From Cheilinus undulatus (lineage: Eukaryota > Chordata > Actinopteri > Labriformes > Labridae), in the NCBI RefSeq assembly GCF_018320785.1, contig NC_054872.1, positions 41,590,551 through 41,654,550 of the forward strand: DNA of 64,000 bases, read 5' to 3'. Under the pieces are notes generated by a model. It saw only the letters and a program-made list of their open reading frames with translations, made no database searches and was not told where the DNA came from. A program made the translations under genes and the position numbers. Of the stretch, positions 1 through 11,616 are shown one piece after another (the stretch's first letter is position 1; each line of letters starts with the position of its first letter).

Positions 1-14
1 CAGGAGCAGGCAGG

Positions 15-3000
15 ATGTCTGTGAGCAGGACCACAGCTGATGGGGTCACTGTGATCACTTTGACCTCAGACCCCAAAAGCCTTTGTCCCCCTTTTTGCCA
101 AGTCATTAAAAATCTTTGCTACAGTCCTCCATGCTTCTCCTTATCTCAGGACCTGCGGAGGGTCCAGGGAGCTTCTCAGTCAATACTGGGGGTGAGTTTT
201 AACCTTGTATGTTTTATGTTGCTCTGCAAATTCTGCCTTTAAGTTCACAACTGTTTAACACAACAGTTTTTGATTTATTTATTGTTTAGCAAATACATTT
301 CATGGGATAATTTTCTGTATGTAAATACGTCCACAATTGTTTTTTTTTCTTCGCAAAAACTGCGTATTATTGCCATTCTTTGCCATTATATGTATTTCCA
401 TGCCATTATGGAGTTTGCCCATTACTTGTAGGGATGCACAATATTATTGGCATGATATTCAGATAATGACTCACAAAGTTAAATATCTGTGTATGAATAT
501 TTGAATACAGCTATAAAATCTTGTTTTTCATTACTTAATGTCCTCATTTGTCAAAGAATTCATTTTTCATTGATGGCAGGATCAGGTGTTGGCTTGTTTT
601 ATGTCTGGTTCAACAACAAATAGACTGTTAGAGTAAGACTACCAGGTAAATTCTAGTACAGGAAAGGAAGTGGATTTGGCTGTAGATTTGTTTGTGTGGA
701 CCTAAAAAATGTTGATGACTTTGGAAATAGCAGCATATTGGATATTGGGAAAAATCTAATCTCATTGATCCCTACGTTTTCATGTCTCTGTACCTACCAT
801 CCATCCCTAGGCATAATTCTAGTGTTAGGGAAATTAAAGTGAGACAACATCATGAAACATTGAGAAATGTGTTTCCTCACCACAGCGTTGTTCTTATATT
901 ATCTCTAACAGTTAAACCTGTTAACAGCAGTTTTCAAAGTACACTTGTTAATTCATAATTTTGCTCAAGTTGTGCATCTTCTTCCACAGGCTCTGCAAAT
1001 TCTGATTGGCTTGCTGAACATTGCTTTGGGTGCAATCGTCATCTGCAATACCCCGTTATGGCCCGGCTATGACTACATATTTCCTTTCTGGATAGGAGGA
1101 ATGGTAAGCTGAAAGTTTGTCAGCAGATTTATTGATGTATTTGTTTCGTTCTTGTATGCCACTACCAAAAATTCTGCAGAATTTTTTCCCCCAAAGTCTA
1201 CACAAACATACCCAATACACAGTTAGAGCAAAGGCAGAACTTTGTTTAGGATGTTTTGTTGACTAAAAGGGGATTCTGTTCCCAGCTTTTACCTTATGGG
1301 ATGATCCAAAAAACATGTAGCCATTACAGAAGGCACTGAAAGTGTGAGCACTACAGGCTAATAAAGACATTCTTCACATTGTGTTGATCTTTAACATATC
1401 AGGGCAGAAATACGAAGCCAGTCACATGTGAGGTTAAAGCAAAAACATGTTACTCTTCCACCTAGAGAGTAGATCCTTAGAGCTCAGAGTCTCAGACTGA
1501 TTTAACTCATGGTTATTGCTTAGTAAAGCAATTTCACAGTAATATTAACTGATCTCATTTACACATCATTTGTTTTAAAGTCATTCAGAGGTGGAATTGT
1601 TTCTTGATCACTGGAAAGTTTGGGTATCATAAAAACTCTTGTGCACTTCTGTCAGCTCTTGCAGAAAGTAGTCTACTCTTTACTCTATTAACTGTGCTAT
1701 TACTGCCCTCATCATTAGATGTTTAATACAGTAAGGGCAATTTGCATGGAAAGGTGTGGATTTTTTTCCCCAAATAACTGCATATGAGCTCAATGTCTCT
1801 GCGCGCCTGTGTGTACCCCAAATAATAACAACATATTAATGTATTATGCCCTAAAGGATCAAAATAGCAGCAATGACCAATGACGTTCCAGGGGTTGAGC
1901 CAATGGTGGCCAGGACCGACTGTAGTCCCCTGAAATCTGATTGGCCACCTGAAATCCATAAAATGACTGATGGCTATTTCCCTTTCAGCCATTGACTAAT
2001 AATGTTGGCATACTCAATCACTAAGTATATGTTAACCTACGTTAGACTAGTTTTACAAACTTAAATATCCTCACTGTGAGGTGTATGAAAGTCGCCCAGC
2101 CATCCTCATATATTTCTGTATGTGGCCCCCAGTGGAAAAAAGTTTCACCTCTGCCTTAAATGAGTAAAATTGTATTTATTACATATAATGTGTTGTGTTT
2201 TTATGTCTTCTTCAGTTCATTTTATTTGGTGGCATGTGCATCTTGTCTGAAAAGCACCCCAGTCCTTGTGTGGTGAGTAGCATAGTGCAGCAGTATCATG
2301 TGCGATTTTACATCACTGTTACTGTAGGATGTTGCTTTTGTTCCACTGTGATTAAAAAGACAACTGCTTTTCTCTTCAGGCCGTCCTTAATGTGATTCTG
2401 AATCTATCAGGAGCTGGTTTTGCCATCGCAGGCATCATTCTCAACAGCATCAATTTAGCCATTGCTGCGTTTTGGCTTTGTGAACAAGACTTCAACGATG
2501 ACTCTGGGTTCTATGGAGACGCAACTCCGTCTCCTCGGGAGAACACCATGACCGACAAATGCCTCATAGCAGAAGAGTTCTTCCTGGTAAGAGTTTAAAA
2601 AAATCTACTTGGAAGGTTAACTTGAGAGTGAAAAAGGAAGGTATTACAGGGAAAGTTGCTGTTTATAGCTATTATTTGTATGGCTAAAAATCAGTGACTT
2701 TAATGATAGTCAGTTGGGGCCAAAAAGGACTCCGGGGGAAGAGTGCTTGCTTTTTTTCTACACAGTGGAAAATTTTGTCAACACAGTGTGGATGCTGACA
2801 ATCCAAAATCATTTAAAAAGTGAACATCTTTGCCAGATATCCTCATCCCAGCATTATAACAGCCAAAATACGACTGAAATGCCCTAAAAGGGTTATGCGA
2901 GGCCCAGAGGTTTAAACATAGACCAAAAAAGCACACAGCACAGCATAATCAAAATTATTCACTGCGGCGAAATAGGTATTTACAATCATTTGAATTCAGT

Positions 3001-6000
3001 GAGCTTCCATTATAGTTTGTTAAAGCTTAACACTTTTAATTGGAAATACAAAATTGAAACAAAAAAAAAACACGTGTAAAATGAAAGTTTACACTAGTAA
3101 TTTATTAAAAATATCTATTAGAAGAATATAAAGGTAACACTGTTTGTTTTGCTTGTGTGAACCAACAGGGGCTCTATAGAGGCATTTTTGCCTTGATGAT
3201 TGCCCTGTCAGTCCTGGAGTTCTTCATCACCATCAGCTCTGCCGTGCTGGGGATCAAGGCTCTGTGCAGCACCAAAATGGGACAAAACAAGGTAGAGTCT
3301 ATAAACATATCCGACTGCTGTAACTGTTATTTTTTCAAACATGGAAGGTGGCTTAGCACAGAGGTCTGTAATCTTTAGGTAAAAAAATAAACATGAATAT
3401 CTTCAGCACAAAAGAAGATATATATTTTTGGAAATTTCCAGAGGATTACTCAAATTTGGACAGGCATGATGTCAACATTTGCGAAAAAAGTTGATATTAC
3501 CTAGGGGTGGGAATCTTTAGGCACCTCGCGATTCGATTCGATTACGATTCAGAGAGCTACGATTCAATTCTAAATCGGTTCTTGATGTATTTTGATGCAT
3601 GTTTTTTTAACAACATATCTGTTGTTCTCACTGTGTCCACTGACTTTTTATTAAGACATTACATTTGTCGTTAGAGAACTACTGTTAGTCTCTGTCTTGC
3701 TGTTACGTGCAAAGAGCAATAAAGCATTCAGAGAAAACAAAATTATTTTGCTATACCAGAACAAAAAATGCCATTTTATAGAAAATGATGCAATATAAAA
3801 TTATATAGCAATATTTAACAATAGTGCTTTCAAACCTATCTTGTAATAACTAACACTAGCTTAACAAAAGGCTGCCATTAGACAAAAATAAATAAGACTT
3901 TGGCCTGCAACAATTCTCTGAAAAAGGAGACAAAAAATTATGTCCTTCCAAAACAGCTTGTGAGCTTCATGGCTACAGAAACTCCAAAAAACAAAGCAAA
4001 TGTTAAGCACGTTTGCTGTGAGTTAGTGAAGGGCAAATTTACAAGTTCTTGTGTAAAAACGAGCTGACCTTATGTTCAGATGCAAGTATGCTACAGTACT
4101 TGTTTACTTCCTCCTTAGCCCTTGCAGACGTGGGCTGTACAGCTCAGCTCTCGGTCATTGCTCTTGTTTGGAGCACGTATGACATTAGCTTCCAGTCATC
4201 AAAGATAAAATGCGCGGTTATTGTTACATTACATTTAGTGGCAATTAATGTCCACGCATCAAATGTTACTGCTATCCTACCCACTTACAGCAGCGATGCC
4301 ATGGCCTGTTTTGGTTTGGTTGTTAAGCGTCAGGATGGCCATGCTCCAGCATATGCAGCAGCGCTAGAAAGCCCTGGTTCTCCACGACCGAGTACGGCGT
4401 AAATCCCAGTCAATAAATGTTGGATGGACTTGTTGATTTGCTTCACCTTTTCCGAGGAGGTTGGGAACTTTGTTTCTCTGGTTAGCAGAGGCACTTTAGC
4501 AACAGCGGCAGGGGCAGGTTTCCCTCCTCCTCTGGGTGGAAGCAAATTATATGTGTCTAATCTTCGTTGTGTCTCCGAAGTATTTTAATTTGGCATGACA
4601 GAGCTACAAACGGCGTGGCTTCTGTCTAATTCAATTACACCGGCGATGTTATAAAAGCAGAAATTCCTCGAAAGTGATTAAATAATCTGTTTAGGTTTAT
4701 TGTATGCCAGGCCACTGTGTTTTGAACCACCAGGCCAAATTTCAGTCATGAAAAACATCTCTAAGTTTGTAAAATTAAACTTTAAAATCATGAAAAATGA
4801 GGCAGTAAAATCTTCACTAGGATGCTGTTGGTGTGTCTGTTGATTGAGCTGAAGCCACGCCCACTCACGAGAAATACAGTTCTACTCAGTTAAAAAGTGA
4901 TACAACCTAAATGGTATTCTATGTTATAACTCCCCTTTAAAGCCATCACAGAAATAATCACATTTATGTCATGACACAAAGACAGTTTAGAGAGCTAAAA
5001 AGTCTCAGTTTCATTTTCTCATTCTGCATTTAACTCTTTGGGAATTTCTTATATCTCATTGTCCGAGTTATGTGAAGTTAAGTCTCTCCTGTTTATGAGA
5101 CGTCTTTGTTATTAAGTCGCTGCTGAAAGCACTCCATTCCCAGGCAAAGCTCTTCAAAGTAAAAGTCTTTGATGATTAACATTGGAGGCAGGAATAAACC
5201 GTGTCTATCATTGGATACTTCACTGAACTTAAGCATCCCAATGCTAACAGACACGAGGGATTGAACTGTGGCTACTTTGACAGTGACAGTCCGTTTCTTT
5301 TAATCATCCAGGGCTAAAGACAAGTTAAATTTGGATTATAACACCTTCAGCAGGTAATATGTTTGTTCCTGCTGCATCTTGTTGTTATGATGCTTTTAAT
5401 GACCCATAGGCCGCACTGGCTGATAGATTTGGTAATTTACCTCACAATGAACAAAAGCACAGCGTGTAGCTGGTTGTTAACTCTTAATGAAGGCAGTGAC
5501 ATCAGCTAATAACAGACTGTACTGAGATGAACTGCTCGGTGATGTGATATCGTGGTGGATCCCTATATTTGCCCTGCCCAAATGAACCAAGCCAGGAAAG
5601 AGGTGAACAATTTTCTTAATTCAGTCACACATAGATCTCAGTGTTTTCACAGGCACAAGCAACCTTATTCCAACATTTTTTTGTGTGTGAAGACACAAAT
5701 CTTGAATTTCACTTTAAAGCAACTCTAAAAGTTGATGTAATTTTGGCTTCTTATTCTCATATCAGTCAAAGCTCTTCTCATCAGAACGGGGTCAAACTAT
5801 TACATCAAGATACCTCTAAATTATGATTTTTAAAATCAAATATCAGCTGAGTAAAAAATAGCAGGATAGAACATAATGAAAACAAAGAATACATTCATGA
5901 AACTTTCCATTAACCTGAGTATCTGCAAAATGACACCGTGGTGTCAATTTTTAAGCTCAGTCAGCCACAAACTCATGTCAGCAACTATCACAGGGGTATT

Positions 6001-6581
6001 TTGGCTTCAAAGCAGTTCATCTACAGGAGACCTGCCCATTTTGATTACTAGCTAATGAGCTCAGTTAGAGTGGGCACCCTGTGCACAAAGGCTATATGGC
6101 TGTCCCAGACTTCACAGTCTTTGTGTGTGTTAGGATGGCCAGATTAGGCAGTAACAGAGCCATGCATTTGTACGTACTAGTCCTTACAACCAACATGATG
6201 ATGTTAGAGGGAAAGGGGGCGGGGCTAGACTAGGCCTGGAAAGATGACTGTAAACAAAAATACTGTTTTTACTGTACTGCATTAATTTGTCCATACAGAC
6301 ATTATGATGATCAAAATTTTCCATGTTTGCCTGGCTGAATTCAGGTTTAAAAAGTTGTTAAATGAAGAGAAACATATTTGAATCAATGTATTGTGTAAAT
6401 ATGTGGACATAAAAGATTTAAGCTCCTCTGCTTAAGAAGTGTTACAAAGTTAAACTAGAAAAGCACTTGGAGAGCACGATTTATGTGATTTACTGATTTA
6501 ATTTTTCTCATTTAGAGCCCTGATGAGCAAGAACACTACCAAAAGCTGCAGAAGGATGTCACCAGTAACCCTGTGGCCTGA
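15..6581 (+). CDS. ms4a-like: MS4A (CD20-like) four-TM protein, gene 1
   Basis: Coding exons are 15-191, 990-1103, 2216-2272, 2380-2586, 3169-3291 and 6516-6581. All have GT-AG borders and phase-0 joins, giving 247 residues. The N-terminus (1-59) starts MSVSRTTADGVTV and ends QGASQSILG. TM1 is about 60-80, TM2 about 88-110 (FILFGGMCILSEK), TM3 about 117-141 (ending IAGIILNSINLA), and TM4 about 187-216. The large extracellular loop (about 142-185) has two cysteines (WLCEQ and DKCLI), as is usual for CD20-like proteins. The tail is SPDEQEHYQKL..DVTSNPVA. The 5' non-coding exon seen in the paralogues must lie left of the window, so the transcript is partial. MS4A proteins are membrane proteins of immune and sensory cells; the ligand or partner here is unknown. 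The last intron (3292-6515) is long and full of transposon relics. Confidence 0.88.
1104..2215 (+). other. Gene 1 intron between TM1 and TM2 exons
   Basis: The donor is GTAAGC at 1104 and the acceptor TTCAG ends at 2215. I see no coding exon, recognisable repeat or RNA gene inside it. It is ordinary AT-rich intron. Confidence 0.6.
3502..4620. mobile_element. Possible relic of a hAT-like non-autonomous DNA element
   Basis: The left edge begins GGGTGGGAATCTTTAGGCAC, followed by repeated GATTCGATT/ACGATTC motifs. This is a start I know from dispersed teleost DNA transposon copies. No matching right terminal inverted repeat was found, so the right limit is a guess and the copy is probably truncated. 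It lies in the last intron of gene 1. Short open frames inside it look like chance. Confidence 0.35.
4665..5735. repeat. Diverged copy of the TTAA-flanked element also found in genes 3 and 4
   Basis: Blocks at 4665-4880 and 5388-5555 align by eye with 22565-22770 and 23487-23670 in gene 3. Shared stretches include GAGCTGAAGCCACGCCCACT and GGCAGTGACATCAGCTAA. The right end (TTGAATTTCACTTTAAAG) resembles the right inverted repeat of the gene 3 copy. The terminal motifs have decayed, so this is an older copy than that in genes 3 and 4. Confidence 0.5.
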
Positions 6582-6829
6582 AGCAAAATCTCCTCCATGT
6601 GCCATCAGTTAAAGGACACTACAGTATAATCCTATGCATTTATATCATTGACCTAACTATACGTAGCAGAAATGAGTTACAAAAATTCAGTATGTTTAGT
6701 CTTTACTGCACTTCTCTTTCCTTTCTGCTTAAAATGTTTGCACTTATATTTTAGAGAATTTTAAATGCTGTGCACTTTATAAGACGTGATGCTCTCCCTT
6801 TAATTCTCTCTTATTTTTTTAATGACATA

Positions 6830-8322
6830 CACATGAGGACAAAATTATTAGCCCCCCTATGAAAATTTGAGTTTTCCTCGAGATTTTCCCAAGTGCTGTT
6901 AAACAGAGAGTTTTTAACACCGCTTCTCCAAACATCCTAGTTTTATTTTGATACATTATTTTACTTTGCACTCAAAAACAAAAGTATTTTACTAAACCCA
7001 AAAACTACCAGGGTCTAAATTGTTAGCCCCCTTCAGAACTGACTTTTTAGTCAAGCCAAAGCAAAAACCACTGTTACTCAATGATGTGCCTTCAGTTTAC
7101 AATGCTCAAAGCTTTTAAATCAAGTTAAAACCAGCAGTTATTTCCCAGTTTACACACATTATAAAAGCCTCTGAAAGGGTTTGAGCTGTAACTTGAGAAG
7201 GCACCGGGCCATAAACAAAAGAAATCGGTTTAGAAGTGAGAAAAAGAATTGTCCATGCTCACAAAGCAGGAGAAGGAGCTACAAAATTATTACAGCGTTT
7301 CCAAGCATAAAGAGCTGGAGTGAGAAGTAAAATCAAGAAATTCAGAGAGCCACACAGTCTAGACCAAGCCTGGCAGAGAGAGGAAGAGAAAGATTTCAAA
7401 GACTCTGGAAAAAAATGGTGAGAGATGTGTCCAAAGACCCCAGAACAACTGCCAAGATACTAGTGAAGGACTTAGCCAAGTCAGGAACTGTAGTCTCTGA
7501 GAAGACCATCACTAGAGCCCTGCACAGGAATGGACTGGGAGGTTGCAGACCAAGAAAAACTCCCCTTTAGCAGAAGACCTTCAAACCAGACTGAAGTCTG
7601 GTAAGGACAACCTGGAGAAGGATTATGAATCCTGGAAGTGTGTCCTTTGGTTAAATTAAACTAAACTAGAGCTCTTTGGCCAGAGAGACATTGGTGATGT
7701 TTAGAGAAAGAAGGGAGAGGCCATGAAGAAAGAAGGATATGTGGAGATTTGAAGGAAAACCTTAGCAAGTCAGCAGCAAGACTGGGTCTATGCTGTCACT
7801 TTTTCTACCATCACGACAACAACCCAACATATACGTCACTCTTGGTGAGGAACTACCTTCAGAAGGCCAAAGTGAGCGTTATTGAGTGGCCTGCACAAAG
7901 CCCTGACTTAACTCCCATTGGAAATCTGTGGGGTGAACTGAAGACGAAGGTCCATGCCAGAAGGTCGTGAAATCTGGAGGAGCTTGAGAGACTGACCAAA
8001 GAAGAACGGGCTGGGATTCTTCAGGAGACGTGTCAGAGACTTGTTGAAAACTACAACAAATGACTGCAGGCTGTTATTCAGCAAAACGGAGACACAGCTG
8101 ACTGTTAGCGAGGGGGGCTAATAATTTAGACCCTGGTAGTTCTTGTTTTTTGTGGAATATTTTCATTTCTATGTGCAAAGTAAAATAATTTCAGCCTCCA
8201 AAATAAAACTAGGATGTTTGAAAAAGCTGTGTTAAAAATTCTTTGCTGTGTTTATCAGCACTTGAAAAATATGTTTAAATCAATGACATTTTCATTGGGG
8301 TGAATAATTTTGTCCTCATGTA
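6830..8322 (+). mobile_element. Tc1/mariner-superfamily transposon in the gene 1 3' UTR
   Basis: Inverted ends match: CACATGAGGACAAAATTATT on the left and its near-perfect complement on the right (AATAATTTTGTCCTCATGTA). They are flanked by TA at 6828-6829 and 8323-8324. The interior encodes a degraded transposase on the plus strand. The clearest part, around 7860-7960, reads EWPAQSPDLTPIGNLWGELK, the Tc1 block holding the second catalytic Asp. In-frame stops interrupt the rest, so it is non-autonomous now. The length, 1493 bp, is normal for the group. The joined empty site would read ACATATGT, close to the palindromic target preferred by Tc1. Confidence 0.9.
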
Positions 8323-8449
8323 TATGTCTAATATTTTATAAGTCATCTATTAAGCAGTGTGCCTTATGGGTAGTAGGTTGTTAGCTGAAAAGATGTGTCA
8401 ATCATGTAGGTTACATTGTTTTTATTTTGTAGAAGTTATCCATTTGGAA

Positions 8450-8455
8450 AATAAA
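8450..8455 (+). other. Likely poly(A) signal of gene 1
   Basis: AATAAA lies 1.9 kb past the gene 1 stop. If used, the 3' UTR contains the whole Tc1-like transposon. I saw no AATAAA between the stop codon and the transposon. Confidence 0.5.
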
Positions 8456-9427
8456 GACCTCCAAAGATAGTTTTAAAGGTGTCATTGTCATTTTTTCAAA
8501 TTCACCCATTTATTATTCTATAATTTCTAAATTTACCTTGCACATAACACTTTGTCGTAGTGTTTAAAATGTCCCATAGCAAAAAGAGCTTTTAAAAATA
8601 AATCATTGTTTATTAATGGCAGGCATTAAGCAGGATTTGATCTGACTTACTTGTGCAGATATCTGTCAGTCTTTTTTTTCCAAAGTGATGGGAGTAGCAT
8701 GGTTTTGTGTTGTATCTTCCATTTTTATCTCTTTTTTTTCTAAAGATAAAAAAGCTGCAGGTAGGCAGGATAAACAAGGAGGAGAAAGTGTTGGTCACAT
8801 GAGCCGAAGACCCGAGGGCATGTGCAGACAGAGTTGTTCTAACAAAGAAATCCAAATCTTTCTGGTTAGCATTTCTGTACCTGCTGTCACATTTCCAACA
8901 TAATAGAACTCAGAATCCTCACTTGTTACCAACAGCTTCTGTTAGACAATGAGCTTGACTGTTGGAAATTTAAAGCTATGCTTTTAAATAAACACTTTGT
9001 GCTAATTGGCCTACAGCTCAATGAGTGGAGCATTAATCTGTGCCTTTTGACTTATTTACAAGTGTTTGTTCTTTAACTTTATTGTGGAGCTTTAACAAAG
9101 CATCATCACATAATCAGGGATGGAGAGATGGGCAAACTGAAGTGAAAGATGCAACAATTTTGGATTTTATAGAAAATGCATGTCTAGGATTTTTGTGGCA
9201 CCTGTTTCGAACCAGCAAACCTAAGAAGTCTTTTTGGAGGTATCAAGGATAATTGGAGCAACAGTGTGGCGTGCAAATCCAGACAGACAGACAGACATGC
9301 TGCCAATTATAGTAGTGAGATTTCCAAAACATTAAAAAATGAATTCCCTACATTTTTTAGACACCACCAAACTTTTTTTTTTTTCCTTGGAAAATGAAAC
9401 CAATTAAAAAAAAACAAACAAATATAT

Positions 9428-9981
9428 TAACTGACACACATCCATCCATCCACACATCTATCTGGAAAACCTTCAATACTAAGCGTTTGGGGAAGGGCAG
9501 AGGCTTTGAAAAAAACTCAGCGTGTGATTGGATGAATGTTCTGTCTGTCACATCTTTACGGGACAATCAGAGCAACAAAACGTGACGTAGCCCCTACCAA
9601 GGTGCGTGTGTGCAGCTACTTAGGAATAACGCGAACCATGGCGACTGTAGACATGTCAGTACGTGCTTTTTGGCAGTTTTGAAACGAAAACAACTCACTG
9701 CTGTTCTTTGTTCTTCTTTTAACGAAGAAATGTCATCAAGTTCTGATAAAACTGGTGTTTTAACAGCATCAACGCTACGCTCTTCCGCCATAATTGCATC
9801 GGTATCTTGTTGCTGCTTGCTTACATCAACAACTCCGCTGGGCCTGAAAGTACTGCCCAGTGTCACTGATTGGTCCTGTCACTTTCTAACCAGGCCCAGA
9901 CTGTTCAGATGGGAGCTTTGCAAGATGGATTCGCCAGTGAAAAACAAGGAAACAGGCGTATCCATCTGCTTTGCAAGGTTA
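9428..9981. mobile_element. Non-autonomous element with 8-bp target duplication (copy 1)
   Basis: It matches the element at 37894-38461 over its whole length. It starts TAACTGACACACATCC and ends CTTTGCAAGGTTA. The flanks are AAATATAT (9420-9427) and AAATATTT (9983-9990), an 8-bp target duplication with one change. On the minus strand, around 9700-9795, it reads MAEERSVDAVKTPVLSELDD followed by ISSLKEEQRTAVSCF. This resembles the start of RecQ-like helicase open frames seen in fish repeats; that link is from memory. Superfamily is uncertain; the 8-bp duplication fits hAT-like elements. Confidence 0.7.
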
Positions 9982-10448
9982 TAAATATTTCCCAAATGCT
10001 TAAAAGAATCTTTCTGTAAATCCTAAAGATTTAAATAAGATCAACCACCCCCCCCCACCCCCCCCCCCCAAAAGAAAAACAATCAATGAAAATTTTCTGA
10101 AATAATTTCAAGTAAATTCTCAAAAAAATCAAAACAATTCCACTCAACATTTCTTCTCTAATGCTGATGTAGATAATGAATCATGATGCACGTCAAGTAT
10201 GGAAGATGCAAAGTATGTGTGTAAACTTTTTAAAAATATTTTTTTAATATACATTTTTTATGGTTTATTTATGTATTTATTTTTGTCTTTATGCGTCTCT
10301 ATAATTGTATGTGCCATACATATTTGTAGCTATGTATGTACATATGTACATGTATAGGTACATATAAGTCACCTTGTTATCTATATATAAGTCATCTGAG
10401 TTTTTGACCGAAATGTGACAATGTTAATGAAAAATTTAATAAAATACA

Positions 10449-10496
<48 letters not shown>

Positions 10497-10960
10497 TCTT
10501 CTAATATTTCCCCAAATTTCCAAACAAATTTTACCAAAATTTCTTGGCACATTATGGAAAATTGACAAATGAACTCCCTAAAATTCAAAGAAAAGTTGGA
10601 AACATTTCACTGGGCTTTTCAGGGGCCCAGGTAGTTCTCTGGACAGGCCTGTCTACAATCTCTTTAGCTTTAAAGAGAAGCCACCTCTGCTGCGTGCGTA
10701 GTCATCTCATCTAGCACATCTTCTAACCCGCAACAAGAGCAGAGTTTTGAAAATCTTTAATACTTCTTTTCTGGTCAGAATATGTCTGACAGTTTCACGA
10801 CCAGCAGGAAATTCCTCACAGGAGCTTTAAAGAAATGCTTTAGGAGTTGGATTTGTGATCTCCAAACTTGAGGACATGTTCTGCATGTCCCTGTCACCCT
10901 GCTCTTTAATTTCAGGTTTTAAGAGCAGCACATTGATGAAAACAAAGCAGTATTCTCAGA
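9982..10960. other. Gene 1-gene 2 spacer: simple repeats only
   Basis: There is a C-rich run at about 10046-10070 and a (TA)n run at about 10452-10493. The rest (10080-10160 and 10495-10600) is AT-rich and holds AAATTTCC/CCAAATTT-type words like those at 53.1-54.0 kb. I see no gene. Confidence 0.6.
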
Positions 10961-10974
10961 TTTTCTCTGTGTTC

Positions 10975-11118
10975 CGGGTCAAGCTTCTCTGCAGATTTCA
11001 GATGGAGGGAGGCACTGCCGGGAACATGGGCTTTTTCTCCGCCTCCTCAGATGCTGTAAGACAGGTTCTATTGGGTGAAGCACAACAGTTTTGGTTCGTC
11101 TTCCTCTTGACAAAAAAG
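10975..11118 (+). other. Non-coding first exon and promoter-proximal region of gene 2
   Basis: The stretch up to AAG|GTATGG (donor at 11119) aligns with blocks ahead of genes 3 (to 18713) and 4 (to 32158). Shared words are TTCTCTGTGTTCCGGGTCAA, GGAGGGAGGCACTGC and CAACAGTTTTG. In the paralogues it is spliced to an exon that begins CTCCAGGATCAGCAGG before the ATG. The transcription start is not defined by the sequence, so the left edge is approximate. No TATA box is evident. Confidence 0.5.
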
Positions 11119-11616
11119 GTATGGTTCTTGTCTTTTGTTTTTCAATAGAAATCATTTAATTATTGCATCTAAAATTTTTGTGCACAAGGTTTTGTACAGC
11201 TACTTATCTGAAGCTTTTTAACAGTGAGGACCTCAGTTAGAGGGGATTTAGAGAGTGGTATGTTATTACTCTTTGCTGATCTTATAATGCCTGTGCTTGA
11301 ATAGCTCCTGTAGGGAAAATATGCTAAAACACAGGTTTACTGTAAATGGCTTTGTCGAGGTCTCCTGTGCTGCAGCTGTGAGAGTCATTAAAAATGCCTA
11401 CACAGAAATGGTTAATCTCCTACCTGGTTTGATGGCACAGTTATAGTTTTAATCATCTTCATATCCAGCTCAAAATACATACCCCCACCCTGATTGTAAA
11501 AAGTAAAAATGCAGTCTTTGTATTTTGACTTTTGATGAATAATATAACAGCAGCGGTGCTCTTACTCAGGGGATAAGTTTCCTCTCTGGTCTCTTTCAGT
11601 CTCCAGGATCAGCAGG

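Noticed and set aside
4049-4402. 117-codon open frame in the gene 1 intron
   Set aside because: It lies within a DNA transposon relic, with no motif or splice signals.
9610-9984. 124-codon plus-strand frame
   Set aside because: It is the opposite strand of a mobile element. The matching copy at 38 kb does not keep this frame.
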